Shown here in pieces: positions 25,713 to 34,963 of a stretch of DNA of 64,000 bases. Within the stretch, counting starts at the first letter, position 1, and each line of letters begins with the position of its first letter. The DNA is from Pontiella desulfatans (GTDB lineage: Bacteria > Verrucomicrobiota > Kiritimatiellia > Kiritimatiellales > Pontiellaceae). The position numbers and the translations under genes were made by a program. The stretch is taken from positions 1,302,001-1,366,000 of the forward strand of contig NZ_CAAHFG010000002.1 in the NCBI RefSeq assembly GCF_900890425.1, in the 5' to 3' direction. A model generated the notes under the pieces. That model worked only from the letters and a program-made list of their open reading frames with translations, did no database searches and was not told the DNA's origin.

Positions 25713-25931
25713 CTAATTGCTGGATGGAAGGATTCCGCTTTTGTAAGCCTTCGAGATGGCGGAGGGGGCGTTCTCGACCTGCAGCTTTTCGTAGATGTGG
25801 CGGATGTGGGTTTTAACGGTGCCAACGCCGATGCCGAGCCGGTCGGCGATTTCCTTCTTGAGCAGGCCATCGCCGAGCAGGGTGAGGATTTCCATTTCCC
25901 GTTCGGAGAGCGGTTTGTCCAGTTGTACCTT
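25713..25931 (-). pseudogene. LuxR/NarL-type response regulator fragment (HTH domain only)
   Basis: About 70 codons encode an intact C-terminal LuxR-type DNA-binding domain (LSEREMEILTLLGDG, KKEIADRLGIGVGTVKTHIRHIYEKL), ending at a TAG. Upstream in the same frame the residues stop resembling a regulator within a few codons of LDKPLSE. No receiver domain, or start with a ribosome site, is visible. An ATG at 25895 exists but lies inside the domain. It is best read as the remnant of a response regulator whose front was lost. It is related to, but not the same as, the complete regulator at 46309-46971. Confidence 0.75.
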
Positions 25932-26092
25932 GGCGGTCCTGGTTTTTATTACGTTCGTAAACCATGGTCGTGGTCGTTCCGCTTGATTCAGGTAGCAAGG
26001 CTGGCCCGTTTCTGTCGAGCAATAGAGAATGGATCAGAAGGGGGCAAATTCCACTTAAGCTTGTAGTCCTAAAATCCGGGTTAAGCGCACTT

Positions 26093-27478
26093 TCAGTTCC
26101 ACCCGTCGTTCCAGACGCGGAATTCGCTCGGGCGAAGGCGGTAGCGGGCAATATTGCCTTCGTGCAGGCTGCAGAGTTCAAGCTCGACCGCCTCAATGAA
26201 TTTAACGCGGTCGCCGGGCTGAATTTCCCGTTCGGTCTGTTCGCCGATCCATCGGGATGCGCTTCGCTTATCCATGCGTTGGTTCACCACCCATTGGACA
26301 AACTGTTTGATTTCCGTTCGGTACTGCAGCCGGAATGGATCGGGTTCGCCGGCAACCTGCCGGATCTCCGCGTGCCGCGAGCAGGAGCGGCGGTAGGCCC
26401 AGGAGAACACATCGCGCAAATAATCCACGCGGGTCAGTTCATAAACACCGATCGTGGCCCGGGTATAGTCCTGCTGGTCCACATCTGTGAACGAAAGCGG
26501 GCAAAGGTTGTGCCGCGTCAGCGGAATGTTCGCGGCCAGCCGCGAGGTTCGTTTGTTGACATCCTCGAAGGGCTGGAGGTAGGGCAGGTGGACCATAATA
26601 AAAAAAGCCTGCTCAAACGGATTCGCGATGGCCTCCGCCTTTTCGAGCATCAGGTCGAAATAGAGTTCCACTTTCTGGGGAATGGCCAGGGGGCGGAACG
26701 CCGTTCCGGTGATGCCGACCGGTTTGACGCGCAATCTGCCGGACGCATCGGGGTTCTGCATCAGGTTTTCGGAGAGCAGGGCATGAAGGTTGCAGACGGT
26801 ATAGCGGTTGAAGCCGATTTCATCGGCCTGTTCCGCCAGCATTTCGATGGCCGCCTTATGGTTGAGGATCATTTGGGTTTCCTCCACCTTCTTGCCTTCT
26901 GCATTTTGCCCGGCCTCGATCAACAGCTGGGTGTCGAGCAGCGAATAGGTGTTGCCCTCCAGCCGGCTGGAGTTCCACGACAGGTCTATGATCAGGCGGT
27001 CCATGACCTGGCGTAGGTAGGTTCCGGCGGGAAGCTCGTTCGGGCCGAGCCGTCCCAGTGCCAGAAGTTCGGCCCTCAGCGGTTCATCGAGGTATGAAGT
27101 CGAATTGGGTTCATAGGCTTCCAACAAGGAAGGATTGTAGGTGACCGGCGTTCGTTCGCTCAGGGGGCGCATCACCATCTGTTTTGTAAACTCCCCTTCT
27201 TTGGAGAGTTTCCGGGTGGCATAGGAAACATCCGGGATTTCCGCAATCACGGCATCCGGAAGGGGGAGGGGGGCGGGGAAATAGCGTTTGCCGCGGCCGG
27301 AGCCTCGGGCTTCAATGCGGCCTTCTTCGGCCAACCGGGCCAAGCGGCGCTGCAGCGTACGCGTGGGGAGGTTCATGCCGATGGTCTGCCGGATTCCTTC
27401 GGCGTCGATTCCGCCCGGATGTGCGGCAATGGCGGAGGCGATAGCCGCAAGCTCTTCTGATGGGATAATCTTTGGCAT
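26093..27478 (-). CDS. Fic family protein with N-terminal winged helix
   Basis: A 461-aa protein. The N-terminal 70 residues form a winged-helix-like domain (TRTLQRRLARLAEEGRIEARG); the Fic fold occupies about 160-380. The Fic motif reads LQPFEDVNKRTSRLA: the usual catalytic His (H-P-F) is Gln, while the Asp, Asn-Lys-Arg and following residues are kept. Fic proteins transfer AMP or other groups to targets and often act in toxin-antitoxin or regulatory roles; loss of His predicts loss of normal AMPylation. ATG at 27478 (weak CGAG site) is chosen over a TTG at 27499. Three TTTATATGTCG-like repeats lie at and upstream of the start, suggesting autoregulation. No antitoxin gene is adjacent. Confidence 0.82.
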   Translation of the reverse strand: MPKIIPSEELAAIASAIAAHPGGIDAEGIRQTIGMNLPTRTLQRRLARLAEEGRIEARGSGRGKRYFPAPLPLPDAVIAEIPDVSYATRKLSKEGEFTKQMVMRPLSERTPVTYNPSLLEAYEPNSTSYLDEPLRAELLALGRLGPNELPAGTYLRQVMDRLIIDLSWNSSRLEGNTYSLLDTQLLIEAGQNAEGKKVEETQMILNHKAAIEMLAEQADEIGFNRYTVCNLHALLSENLMQNPDASGRLRVKPVGITGTAFRPLAIPQKVELYFDLMLEKAEAIANPFEQAFFIMVHLPYLQPFEDVNKRTSRLAANIPLTRHNLCPLSFTDVDQQDYTRATIGVYELTRVDYLRDVFSWAYRRSCSRHAEIRQVAGEPDPFRLQYRTEIKQFVQWVVNQRMDKRSASRWIGEQTEREIQPGDRVKFIEAVELELCSLHEGNIARYRLRPSEFRVWNDGWN

Positions 27479-27484
27479 GTCTCG

Positions 27485-27577
27485 TTTATATGTCGTCAAA
27501 AGGGGGAATTCAAGCTTTTATTCCTTTTTGTGTCGTGAAAAAGCTTCTTTGTGACGTATTTCGGGTTTTATATGTCG
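27485..27577. promoter_or_regulatory. Three spaced direct repeats at the Fic gene start
   Basis: TTTATATGTCG at 27485-27495 and 27567-27577 (identical), with a related TTTTTGTGTCG at 27525-27535. Right ends are 40 and 42 bp apart, about four helical turns each. The first lies just upstream of the ATG. Likely binding sites for the winged-helix domain or another regulator. Confidence 0.5.
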
Positions 27578-27578
27578 C

Positions 27579-27850
27579 AAATTGGCGCGCCATTCGTTTG
27601 GGGGCTCTATGCAACAAACTGGGTGGCATTGGGCTTTTTAGTGGGCGGCATCTCCCAAATGGTGGATAGGCAACCCAGATGATTCTGGTATTATTGCTTT
27701 TTTAATGAATTCAAAGGGAAGGGTGGGGTCGCATTTAAGTATCCCTATTTGGTATTCCTGTCCGTATGGATTTGTACAGGTGATGGGTTTGCGCCAATAA
27801 TTTTGAAGAGAGCTTGTGAATAGAGCGTTCTGGGAACGCGGGAAGGGATT
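27579..27850. other. Intergenic region ahead of the fucosidase-sulfatase operon
   Basis: No gene seen. A GCGTTC-TGG-GAACGC palindrome at 27825-27839 sits just before the ribosome site of the fucosidase gene and could be an operator or a leader hairpin. No clear promoter or copy of the 23-bp motif is visible. Confidence 0.45.
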
Positions 27851-29968
27851 ATGGATATTAAGATGAAAGCGGTTCGTTTTGCGGTGGTTGCGGCTTGTCT
27901 GTTTGGAGCCGTGGCCGCACATGCAGAGAAGCCATACGACGGCAGTTGGGAATCGTTGCAGCGGATGCCCGTTCCGGCGTGGTTCGACGACGGCAAGATC
28001 GGCATCTTCATCCATTGGGGGCCGTACAGTGCGATCGGCTATCGCAAGGGTGGGCGCGGTTATGCGGAGCATGTGCCGAAAATGATCTACCGGGAGCCTG
28101 AGCACTATTACCCCTATGTGAAGCAGCGCTGGGGCGCATGCCCTCCGGAGTTCGGCTACAAGGATATCATCCCGGATTTCAAGGCGGAAAAGTGGAACCC
28201 CGATGAATGGGCCAAGCTGTTCAAGGAGGTCGGCGCAACCTATGTGGTGCTCACGGCCGAACACCACGACGGCTGGGCCAACTGGGATTCCGATCTCACG
28301 CCGTGGAACGCGGTCGACAAGGGGCCGAAGCGCGATCTCGTCGGCGATCTCGGCAAGGCCGTGCGCAAGCAGGGGCTGAAATATGCGCCGTCCTATCACC
28401 GCGAACGGCACAGCTCGTTCTTTGCCGAAAAACTCTATGTGGTTAACGCCACGCCCCTGCCGGATATCGCGGAAGAGATCCGGCGCGTTCCCGAAGCCGC
28501 ATCGCTCTATGGCCCCTTCGGCTTTTCAAAGGATTATGTGGACGACTATGTGGCGCGCTGGAAGGAGATTCAGCAAAAGTACCGGCCCGACATGCTGTGG
28601 GTGGACGATTTCCCGATCTACACCCGCGACGGCAACCAAGTGCGCAAGGGTACGGCGAAGCCGATCATTCAATATTTCGACGACCAGGTGCGCGGAATGA
28701 TCACGGACTATATGAACAACGGCGCGGCCCTGAACCAGCCGGTTTATGTCAACAACAAGGGCGGCAACCGCAACTGGCCCGACGGCGTCGGCTGCCTGGA
28801 GAAAGACAACCTTAAGCTCAAGGTGATCGGCCCCAAGTGGCAAAGCTGCACCACCTTTGGAACCTCCTTCGGCTATCTCGAGGGCGACACCTATAAAACC
28901 GTCGAGGGCGTCATCCATGAAATGATCGAGGTGGTCAGCCGCAACGGCAACTTCCTGATCAACATTGGCCCGAAGGCCGACGGCACGCTGGTGCCCGAGC
29001 AGGTGGAGCGCCTGCGCGCCATGGGCGACTGGCTGAAGATCAACGGCGCCGCCATCTATGGCTCCCGCTACTGGAAGGAGTGCGACCAGAAGGACGAGCA
29101 CCTCGCCTTCACCACCAACGGCAAGAACCTCTATGCCATCAAGCTTCAAAAACCCGTCGGGCCGTTCACCATCGCGGGCACCGCAGGGTGGACGGCCGGC
29201 CAAGTGAAGTCGGTCCGCCTGCTCGGTTCCCATGCGGAAGTGGAATGGACGATGTCGCCGCAGGGGCTGGCGGTCTCGCCGCCTTCGAACCTGGGCGAAA
29301 GCCAATATGCCTGGACGTTCGAGATCGTGACCGACCGTGAACAGCATAAACCGAATGTCATCCTGCACGATGCCGCCAAGGCTTTGACGGGCACCAAGGA
29401 GGTCGATCTGGAAGGGTATGATGCAACGATGCCGGAAAATGTGCCGGGTTCGTCCGTGGTGGTCGAAACCGCGTCCAGTGCGCAGGGTTTCAAACAGCTT
29501 CCGCCTCCGCCCGCATCGGGCCTGAAGGTTGCGGCAAACCAGAAAACCGGCAACGAGCCGTTGGAGTCGTTGACGGATGGAACGGTTACCGCTGGATTTG
29601 GCCCTGTCTTCGGAAACGGCACCCGCAACGGGGCCTACAAAATGGATCTGGGCGCGGTGAAATCCGTGTCGGCCATCAGCAGCTGGTCGCACAACATGAA
29701 GGGATTCCGCGGTGCCCAAAAGCTGGCCCTTTACGGCAGCGCAGCAACGGCCGACCCCGGTTGGGATCTTTCGCGCTATGCGCCGCTCGGCTCAATCGAC
29801 ACGACCGGAGCGGCCAAGGCCCCGTTCACGGCGGCCTCCTTGCAGGCAGCCGAAGGAAAGCGGCTTGGCGAGTTCCGCTGGATTGTCTGGGCGGTCTCGC
29901 CGATTTCGGAAAAAGGCGGCGGAGAAAACACCGCCATGCAAGAGCTTTTCGTCGAGTGCATCAAATGA
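27851..29968 (+). CDS. Secreted GH29-family alpha-L-fucosidase
   Basis: A 705-aa exported enzyme releasing alpha-L-fucose (or L-galactose) from glycans. The start is ATG 27851 with a GGAAGGG ribosome site; ATG 27863 is an alternative. Signal peptide ends near AAHAEK. The GH29 barrel covers about 30-380: FDDGKIGIFIHWG, LTAEHHDGWANWDS, GPKRDLVGDL, and LWVDD with Asp252 as likely nucleophile, then SRNGNFLINIGPKADG. A C-terminal beta region and a discoidin-like domain (about 560-705) follow. The acid/base cannot be assigned. It is the first gene of a run of six closely spaced same-strand genes; the next starts 38 bases later. The other GH29 enzyme in the window (49310) is only half as long. Confidence 0.9.
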   Translation: MDIKMKAVRFAVVAACLFGAVAAHAEKPYDGSWESLQRMPVPAWFDDGKIGIFIHWGPYSAIGYRKGGRGYAEHVPKMIYREPEHYYPYVKQRWGACPPEFGYKDIIPDFKAEKWNPDEWAKLFKEVGATYVVLTAEHHDGWANWDSDLTPWNAVDKGPKRDLVGDLGKAVRKQGLKYAPSYHRERHSSFFAEKLYVVNATPLPDIAEEIRRVPEAASLYGPFGFSKDYVDDYVARWKEIQQKYRPDMLWVDDFPIYTRDGNQVRKGTAKPIIQYFDDQVRGMITDYMNNGAALNQPVYVNNKGGNRNWPDGVGCLEKDNLKLKVIGPKWQSCTTFGTSFGYLEGDTYKTVEGVIHEMIEVVSRNGNFLINIGPKADGTLVPEQVERLRAMGDWLKINGAAIYGSRYWKECDQKDEHLAFTTNGKNLYAIKLQKPVGPFTIAGTAGWTAGQVKSVRLLGSHAEVEWTMSPQGLAVSPPSNLGESQYAWTFEIVTDREQHKPNVILHDAAKALTGTKEVDLEGYDATMPENVPGSSVVVETASSAQGFKQLPPPPASGLKVAANQKTGNEPLESLTDGTVTAGFGPVFGNGTRNGAYKMDLGAVKSVSAISSWSHNMKGFRGAQKLALYGSAATADPGWDLSRYAPLGSIDTTGAAKAPFTAASLQAAEGKRLGEFRWIVWAVSPISEKGGGENTAMQELFVECIK

Positions 29969-30006
29969 GGCAAAGTGCTCCCGGAAGCGGAGGCCAGGTC
30001 TTGAAT

Positions 30007-33000
30007 ATGAAAACTAAAACAGTCAGCGCAATCATCATGCTCACCGTTGCGGTGGGGCCTGCCCATGCGGCGGAATGGCGATGGACGGGGGCGGACGATG
30101 GGACACAATTTGATAATCCGCTGAACTGGGATGCCGAACCGGCATCTTTCCCGCAACCGGCAACGAACCATCTGTGGATTGCGGGGGGTGCGCCGGTGGC
30201 ATCGGCCGACATCCATCTGGGGGCGCAGCGGCTGCGTGTTTCATCCGGTTCGCTGGTGGCCGAAGGGATTTCCGCCGACGGCGATGCCACCGACCGGCGC
30301 GCCGGGCTGATCCTGGAAGGCGGCTCGGTCGAGGCCGACTATCTGGAGGATGTGATCTGCGGGCTGGAAGGCGCTGCCGCGCTGGTGTTGCGCAACACAA
30401 ATGCGCCGCTGCGCGATGCGTGGCTCGATCTCGGCTCGCTGGACTGCTCGGTGGTTTTCCGGGGCATGGAGCCGGATGCGGTTGAGGCCCTGGCCAACCT
30501 GCGCATTTCGGTGTTCGGCATCCAGCCGGTTCGGAATAAAAATTATCGGCTGGTCGATACCGGCGCCGATACGCGTCTTGAACCCTATTACTACGAATGG
30601 ACAGGGGCCGGCGATGGGGTTTCGCTCTATAAGGGCAACAACTGGGATACCGATCCCGACACCCCCGGTACGCAGGCCGCCGCCGATTGGAGCAGCACGA
30701 AAAAGCTTCCCGCCGGGCTCTATATTCCGTCGGGCAACGTGGGCGGCGGCGGTTTCGGCGTCAACTTGAACCTCTACCAGTTCCACATCGTCATGACCGG
30801 CGGCAAGATGAAGGGGCAGGGCGGGGGCGGCATCGTGGGCGGTGTCAACGCGCGCAACGACCGCAACCCGATCCATCTTTCCGGCGGTACGCTCGAGGTC
30901 GATTGGCTGCGCCAGATGGAACTGCACTTGAGCGGTTCCGGGAGCGCCATCCTGCGCAGTGCCACCGAGGCGCTCGACAATGCGGTCGTCACCATGAACG
31001 GCGAGGGGGTCTCGATTGAATTCACGCAGGCCACCTTCAACCAGGTGCGCGAGTTTTATCTGCCGATGATCTCGGCCAACGGGCCGCTGGCGGTCTCGCC
31101 GGACGGCGGCAGCTTGGTCGTGAACGTCCATCGCGACGCCAATACGAATGGCATGGACGATGTTTGGGAAACCAACTGGGCGGGCGCCGACGATGGCGAC
31201 GGGCTGGATCTGTTGGGCGAATATTTGGCCGGCACCGATCCCTCCAATCCGGATACCGATGGCGACACGATCCTGGACGGCGCGGATCCCGATCCGCTCA
31301 AGGCGGATGCCGATGGCGACGGGCTTTCCGACCCGGATGAAGTGGCTGCGGGCACCGATCCGCTCAACCCCAATTCCGATGGCGATCGCTTTCTCGACGG
31401 CGGCGAAGTCCTGCGCGGCACCGACCCGCTTGATCCCGCCAGCCAGCCGGTTGCGCCCAATATTATCCTGGTGATGGCCGACGATGCCGGGTGGGGCGAG
31501 CTGGGTTGCTATGGCAATGCCACGGTGCAGACCCCGGTTCTCGACCAGATGGCGGCGGAGGGGCTGCGCTTCACCAGCTTCTATTCCAGCGGCTGCGTCT
31601 GCGCTCCCACGCGCTATTCGATTTTGATGGGGCAGCACACCGGGCGTGCCGCGCTGCGCTCGTGGAACGTGCGCCTGCGCCCCGGCGACCCAACGCTCGC
31701 CACCATGCTGCGCGATGCCGGCTACAACACCGGCGTGTTCGGCAAGTGGGGCGTCGGCGATGCCGGCAACGGGGGCATGCCGACGCAGGGCGGCTTCCAG
31801 CGCTTCTTCGGAATCGTCGACCACCAGGAAGGGCACCGCCACTACCATCGCTACCTGTGGCGCGACCTCGATCCGGTCTTCTACAACCCCGTCACCGCGT
31901 GGCGGCACAACGACGCCCCGCTCGATTTCCCGGGGGCGGGCAATTCGGGCATCATGAATGGCGATTTGGAGGCGAACCGCGGCAACATCCATTCGCACGA
32001 CCTCATTACGCAGGAGCTCTTCGGGTTCATTCAAGATCACACGAACGAGGCGTTCTTCGCCTATTGGAACCCGATCCACCCGCACGGGCCGATCCAGGAG
32101 AGCGCACACCCGGACGACCTCGTCGACGGCGACGGCATTCTGGCGGATACGGCGTACCGCAGCATGGTCGATGCGTTCTACGCCGGCTCCGGCCTTTCCG
32201 ATAGCCAGCTGGGCCGGATTTCGCAAACCACGGCCATCGACCACGACATGGGGCGGTTGATCGCCAAGCTCAACGAGTTGGGAATCGCCGACAACACCAT
32301 CATCCTGTTCACCTCGGACAACGGGTCGGATGCCGTCTATGCGGACGATCCGGATCTAATGCTGGTCGGGGATTTGAACGGCAACAAGTGGATCCTGCAC
32401 GAGGGCGGCATCCGCGTGCCGCTGATCGCGTGGTCGCCCTCGCTGATCCCGGCCAACGAAACCATCGACCATCCCGCCGCGATGGACGACCTCTACCCCA
32501 CGCTGGCGGAACTCTGCGGCGGCATCAACCACCGAGGGCTGACCGGCCACTCGTTCGCCTCGCTGCTCAAGGGCGGGGCAGCGGCTTCGCTCGAACCGTG
32601 GCCGCTTTATTGGGAATGGGCGACCGGGAACTATTGGGAGCGCGCCGTGCGCCATGGCGATTGGAAGCTGCGCCGCCTACGCTCGAAAACCGACGCAACC
32701 GATGCCTACGAACTCTACAACCTGACGGCGAACCGGCAGGAGTCGGTCAACCTGGTTGCCACCGAGCCCGAACGGTTCGCCCTGCTTGCCCGCCTGATGG
32801 ACGATCCGTACTACCACGATGTCGGCTTCGAAAACTTCCGCGCAACGGACGAGGTGGCGCTCGCGGACGGCGACCAATCGCTCGCGAAGGGATCGGTGGG
32901 GTTCATCCTCGACGAAGGCATGGCCACGTGGACGCCGCTGGCCGTGGCGCAGTCCAATGCGGTTGGCCTTTCGCTCCGCATGAAACTCGATGCGGGCGAG

Positions 33001-33552
33001 CGGGGGCGCTTTGGCCTGACGGATGGAAACGCCGCGGATTTCCTGCAGTTTGAAATCGACGAGGCAACGGGAACGTTCCAATTGAACGGGGAGTCCGGCG
33101 AGCTGCCGGCCGCTGAAGCCGACGGCGCGTGGACGGCCACGCTGGTTTGGGAACCGGGCGGGCTGAGTTCCGTGAAGGTCGGCGGAACGGGGGTTCAGGT
33201 TGCGTCGCCGGCCGGCCTTGCGTACCTCTCGCAGGCGCGTTGCGAATCGCCGGTTGGAACCGCCGAGTTCAGCAATTTCCGGCTGCACGGCATGGCCGCG
33301 CAGGTGACGGCGTCGCAACTGAGGCTTGATCCTTCGGTGGGTGGGCAACATTTGATTCAGGCCCGCCGGAACGGCGCCGCGCAAAACTGGAGCTACCGGC
33401 AGACCGATTGCTTAACCAATGGTTGGATTAACGCACCGGTTTTACGGGAATCCGTGCTCCCTGGCTATGGGGGGTGGGAGACGGTCGAAACAAGTTTCCT
33501 GCCGGAAACGCCGTTGCCGGACAGTCGTTTTTACTCCACGGTTCCGGAATAG
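30007..33552 (+). CDS. Secreted sulfatase with N-terminal beta domains and Ca-binding TSP3-like linker
   Basis: An 1181-aa exported sulfatase. The ATG at 30007 (or TTG 30001, better spaced from GGAGG) opens a signal peptide ending near AHAAEW. Residues about 22-370 are two beta regions; about 375-478 are Asp-rich thrombospondin type 3-like repeats (DGDGLDLLGEYLAGTDPSNP, DTDGDTILDGADPDP, DADGDGLSDPDE) that likely bind calcium. The sulfatase (about 483-930) has the CxPxR site Cys532-Ala-Pro-Thr-Arg536 and TGVFGKWG. This cysteine must be oxidised to formylglycine, but no maturase gene is in the window. A LamG-like region and a C-terminal domain ending SRFYSTVPE follow. Part of the 27851-41161 unit. 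Confidence 0.88.
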   Translation: MKTKTVSAIIMLTVAVGPAHAAEWRWTGADDGTQFDNPLNWDAEPASFPQPATNHLWIAGGAPVASADIHLGAQRLRVSSGSLVAEGISADGDATDRRAGLILEGGSVEADYLEDVICGLEGAAALVLRNTNAPLRDAWLDLGSLDCSVVFRGMEPDAVEALANLRISVFGIQPVRNKNYRLVDTGADTRLEPYYYEWTGAGDGVSLYKGNNWDTDPDTPGTQAAADWSSTKKLPAGLYIPSGNVGGGGFGVNLNLYQFHIVMTGGKMKGQGGGGIVGGVNARNDRNPIHLSGGTLEVDWLRQMELHLSGSGSAILRSATEALDNAVVTMNGEGVSIEFTQATFNQVREFYLPMISANGPLAVSPDGGSLVVNVHRDANTNGMDDVWETNWAGADDGDGLDLLGEYLAGTDPSNPDTDGDTILDGADPDPLKADADGDGLSDPDEVAAGTDPLNPNSDGDRFLDGGEVLRGTDPLDPASQPVAPNIILVMADDAGWGELGCYGNATVQTPVLDQMAAEGLRFTSFYSSGCVCAPTRYSILMGQHTGRAALRSWNVRLRPGDPTLATMLRDAGYNTGVFGKWGVGDAGNGGMPTQGGFQRFFGIVDHQEGHRHYHRYLWRDLDPVFYNPVTAWRHNDAPLDFPGAGNSGIMNGDLEANRGNIHSHDLITQELFGFIQDHTNEAFFAYWNPIHPHGPIQESAHPDDLVDGDGILADTAYRSMVDAFYAGSGLSDSQLGRISQTTAIDHDMGRLIAKLNELGIADNTIILFTSDNGSDAVYADDPDLMLVGDLNGNKWILHEGGIRVPLIAWSPSLIPANETIDHPAAMDDLYPTLAELCGGINHRGLTGHSFASLLKGGAAASLEPWPLYWEWATGNYWERAVRHGDWKLRRLRSKTDATDAYELYNLTANRQESVNLVATEPERFALLARLMDDPYYHDVGFENFRATDEVALADGDQSLAKGSVGFILDEGMATWTPLAVAQSNAVGLSLRMKLDAGERGRFGLTDGNAADFLQFEIDEATGTFQLNGESGELPAAEADGAWTATLVWEPGGLSSVKVGGTGVQVASPAGLAYLSQARCESPVGTAEFSNFRLHGMAAQVTASQLRLDPSVGGQHLIQARRNGAAQNWSYRQTDCLTNGWINAPVLRESVLPGYGGWETVETSFLPETPLPDSRFYSTVPE

Positions 33553-33682
33553 GGGCGGAAACGGCTGGAAATTATGTGCTGATCCATGTCATTCAAAGGG
33601 GGTCTTTGCCGTTAAAGGGTATGACCGGGGGAAACCGGATTCGAATGAAACGAGCAACGATGGTCTGGATGACGTGGGCGGA

Positions 33683-34954
33683 ATGAGTAGGTTTTTGAAA
33701 GTTCAAATGGTGGTGCTGGGGCTATGTGCCGCTGCGGACGCCTACGACGAAGTGGTGGTCTTTCCCAAGGAAAAGGGGGTGAAGATCGACCGGTTTTTCT
33801 ATGATTTCAAATCGCCTTCGGCGCCCTGGAAGTTTACGCAGAAAGGGTGGGCCAAGACGCTGCTGGAGGAGTATGGCTTCAACGGCATCCGCACCTCGAT
33901 CTATGGCACCGGAAGCAAACCGGCGCACCCGGAACCCGGCGTGGTGCTGGAGGAATACTACCAAGGGGAAACCAAGGGCCTCAAGCTGGCCAGGAAGATC
34001 CGGCCGAACACCATCATCTTTGCCAGCAAGAAGCTCGACAACACCCAATCGTTCCCGGACTGGACGAAGGGGGCCAAGGGCGTCATTCCCGAAAAGTATG
34101 CCATCCTGGTCGCCGATTATCTCGAATACATGAAAGGCGAAGGCCTCGAGGTGGATGTGCTCGCCATCGACAACGAACGCCGCTTCAACGAAGGCAACAT
34201 TATGCCGGAGACGCACCGGGACGTGGTGCTGGAGCTGCGTCGCCTAACGGCCGAGCGTGGATTGCGCATGCCCAAGGTGGTGGGGCATGAGGACTATGCC
34301 GTGGGGCGCCACAAGTGGATGGAAACCTTCGATTCGCTGCAAAGCGACACCATGGATATCTTTGGTGCGCACTACTATCCCCGCGCCCGGTTGCTGGAGA
34401 AGCTCAAGTCGGATCTTGCGTATGCCGGCGATCGCGAAAAGTGGCATACGGAACTGCATTGGGACAGCCATGGCGATCCCAAGGCAACCAACGATTCGAT
34501 GGAGACGGCCGTCTGTTCCTTCCTTGCGCTTTGGGACTGCGTCGATCAAGGAATGAATGGCCTGATGTGGTGGGACTTCAGCCCGAAAAAGAATCGGCGC
34601 AACCATCTCATGCATGCGGCCAGCGTCCCGCTGGTGAATGCCTGGCCGCTCAAGGTGATCGATCCCGACGGGGCGGAGACGGTCGACTTGAACCAATTGC
34701 ACACCCGCGCTTTCCTCCAAGGCGACACGCTGACAATCTACGCCATCAACCATGATTCCGCCAAGGAGTGGAAGGATCTGCGCTTCAAGCTCGCCACCGG
34801 GCGCATTGCCGGGAAGATCGAAGGGCGCCAGTGGTCCGATGGCGGACCGGCGGAAGGGAACGTTGGAACCATTAAACCCTTTATGCGGGGGAGCTTTCGT
34901 GTCAATCTCGCCCCCGGTACAATTTCCGTTTTTTCACTTAACATTAAGCCGTAG
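33683..34954 (+). CDS. Secreted clan GH-A-type glycoside hydrolase
   Basis: A 423-aa exported hydrolase. The open frame begins inside the previous gene at 33419, but ATG 33683 opens a signal peptide (MSRFLKVQMVVLGLCAAADA). The TIM-barrel core (about 30-340) has AIDNER, with Asn164-Glu165 as acid/base, and HTELHWD, with Glu257 as nucleophile, and GLMWWDFS near the end of the barrel. A small C-terminal beta domain (about 340-423) completes it. The pattern suits GH30/GH39/GH86-like families; some of these act on algal galactans, but the family cannot be fixed by eye. It lies 9 bases before a sulfatase, so the two are co-transcribed. Confidence 0.75.
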   Translation: MSRFLKVQMVVLGLCAAADAYDEVVVFPKEKGVKIDRFFYDFKSPSAPWKFTQKGWAKTLLEEYGFNGIRTSIYGTGSKPAHPEPGVVLEEYYQGETKGLKLARKIRPNTIIFASKKLDNTQSFPDWTKGAKGVIPEKYAILVADYLEYMKGEGLEVDVLAIDNERRFNEGNIMPETHRDVVLELRRLTAERGLRMPKVVGHEDYAVGRHKWMETFDSLQSDTMDIFGAHYYPRARLLEKLKSDLAYAGDREKWHTELHWDSHGDPKATNDSMETAVCSFLALWDCVDQGMNGLMWWDFSPKKNRRNHLMHAASVPLVNAWPLKVIDPDGAETVDLNQLHTRAFLQGDTLTIYAINHDSAKEWKDLRFKLATGRIAGKIEGRQWSDGGPAEGNVGTIKPFMRGSFRVNLAPGTISVFSLNIKP

Positions 34955-34963
34955 CGGTACATC

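Noticed and set aside
25964-27016. 350-codon forward open frame
   Set aside because: Antisense to the Fic gene, which has clear motifs; the forward product resembles nothing.
27640-27665. Fifth copy of the 23-bp motif (GGTGGATAGGC upstream of the fucosidase-sulfatase unit)
   Set aside because: Only the right end is similar; several invariant positions differ and no extended -10 lies at the expected distance.
30241-32244. 667-codon reverse-strand open frame
   Set aside because: Antisense shadow of the TSP3-sulfatase gene, composition unlike a real protein.
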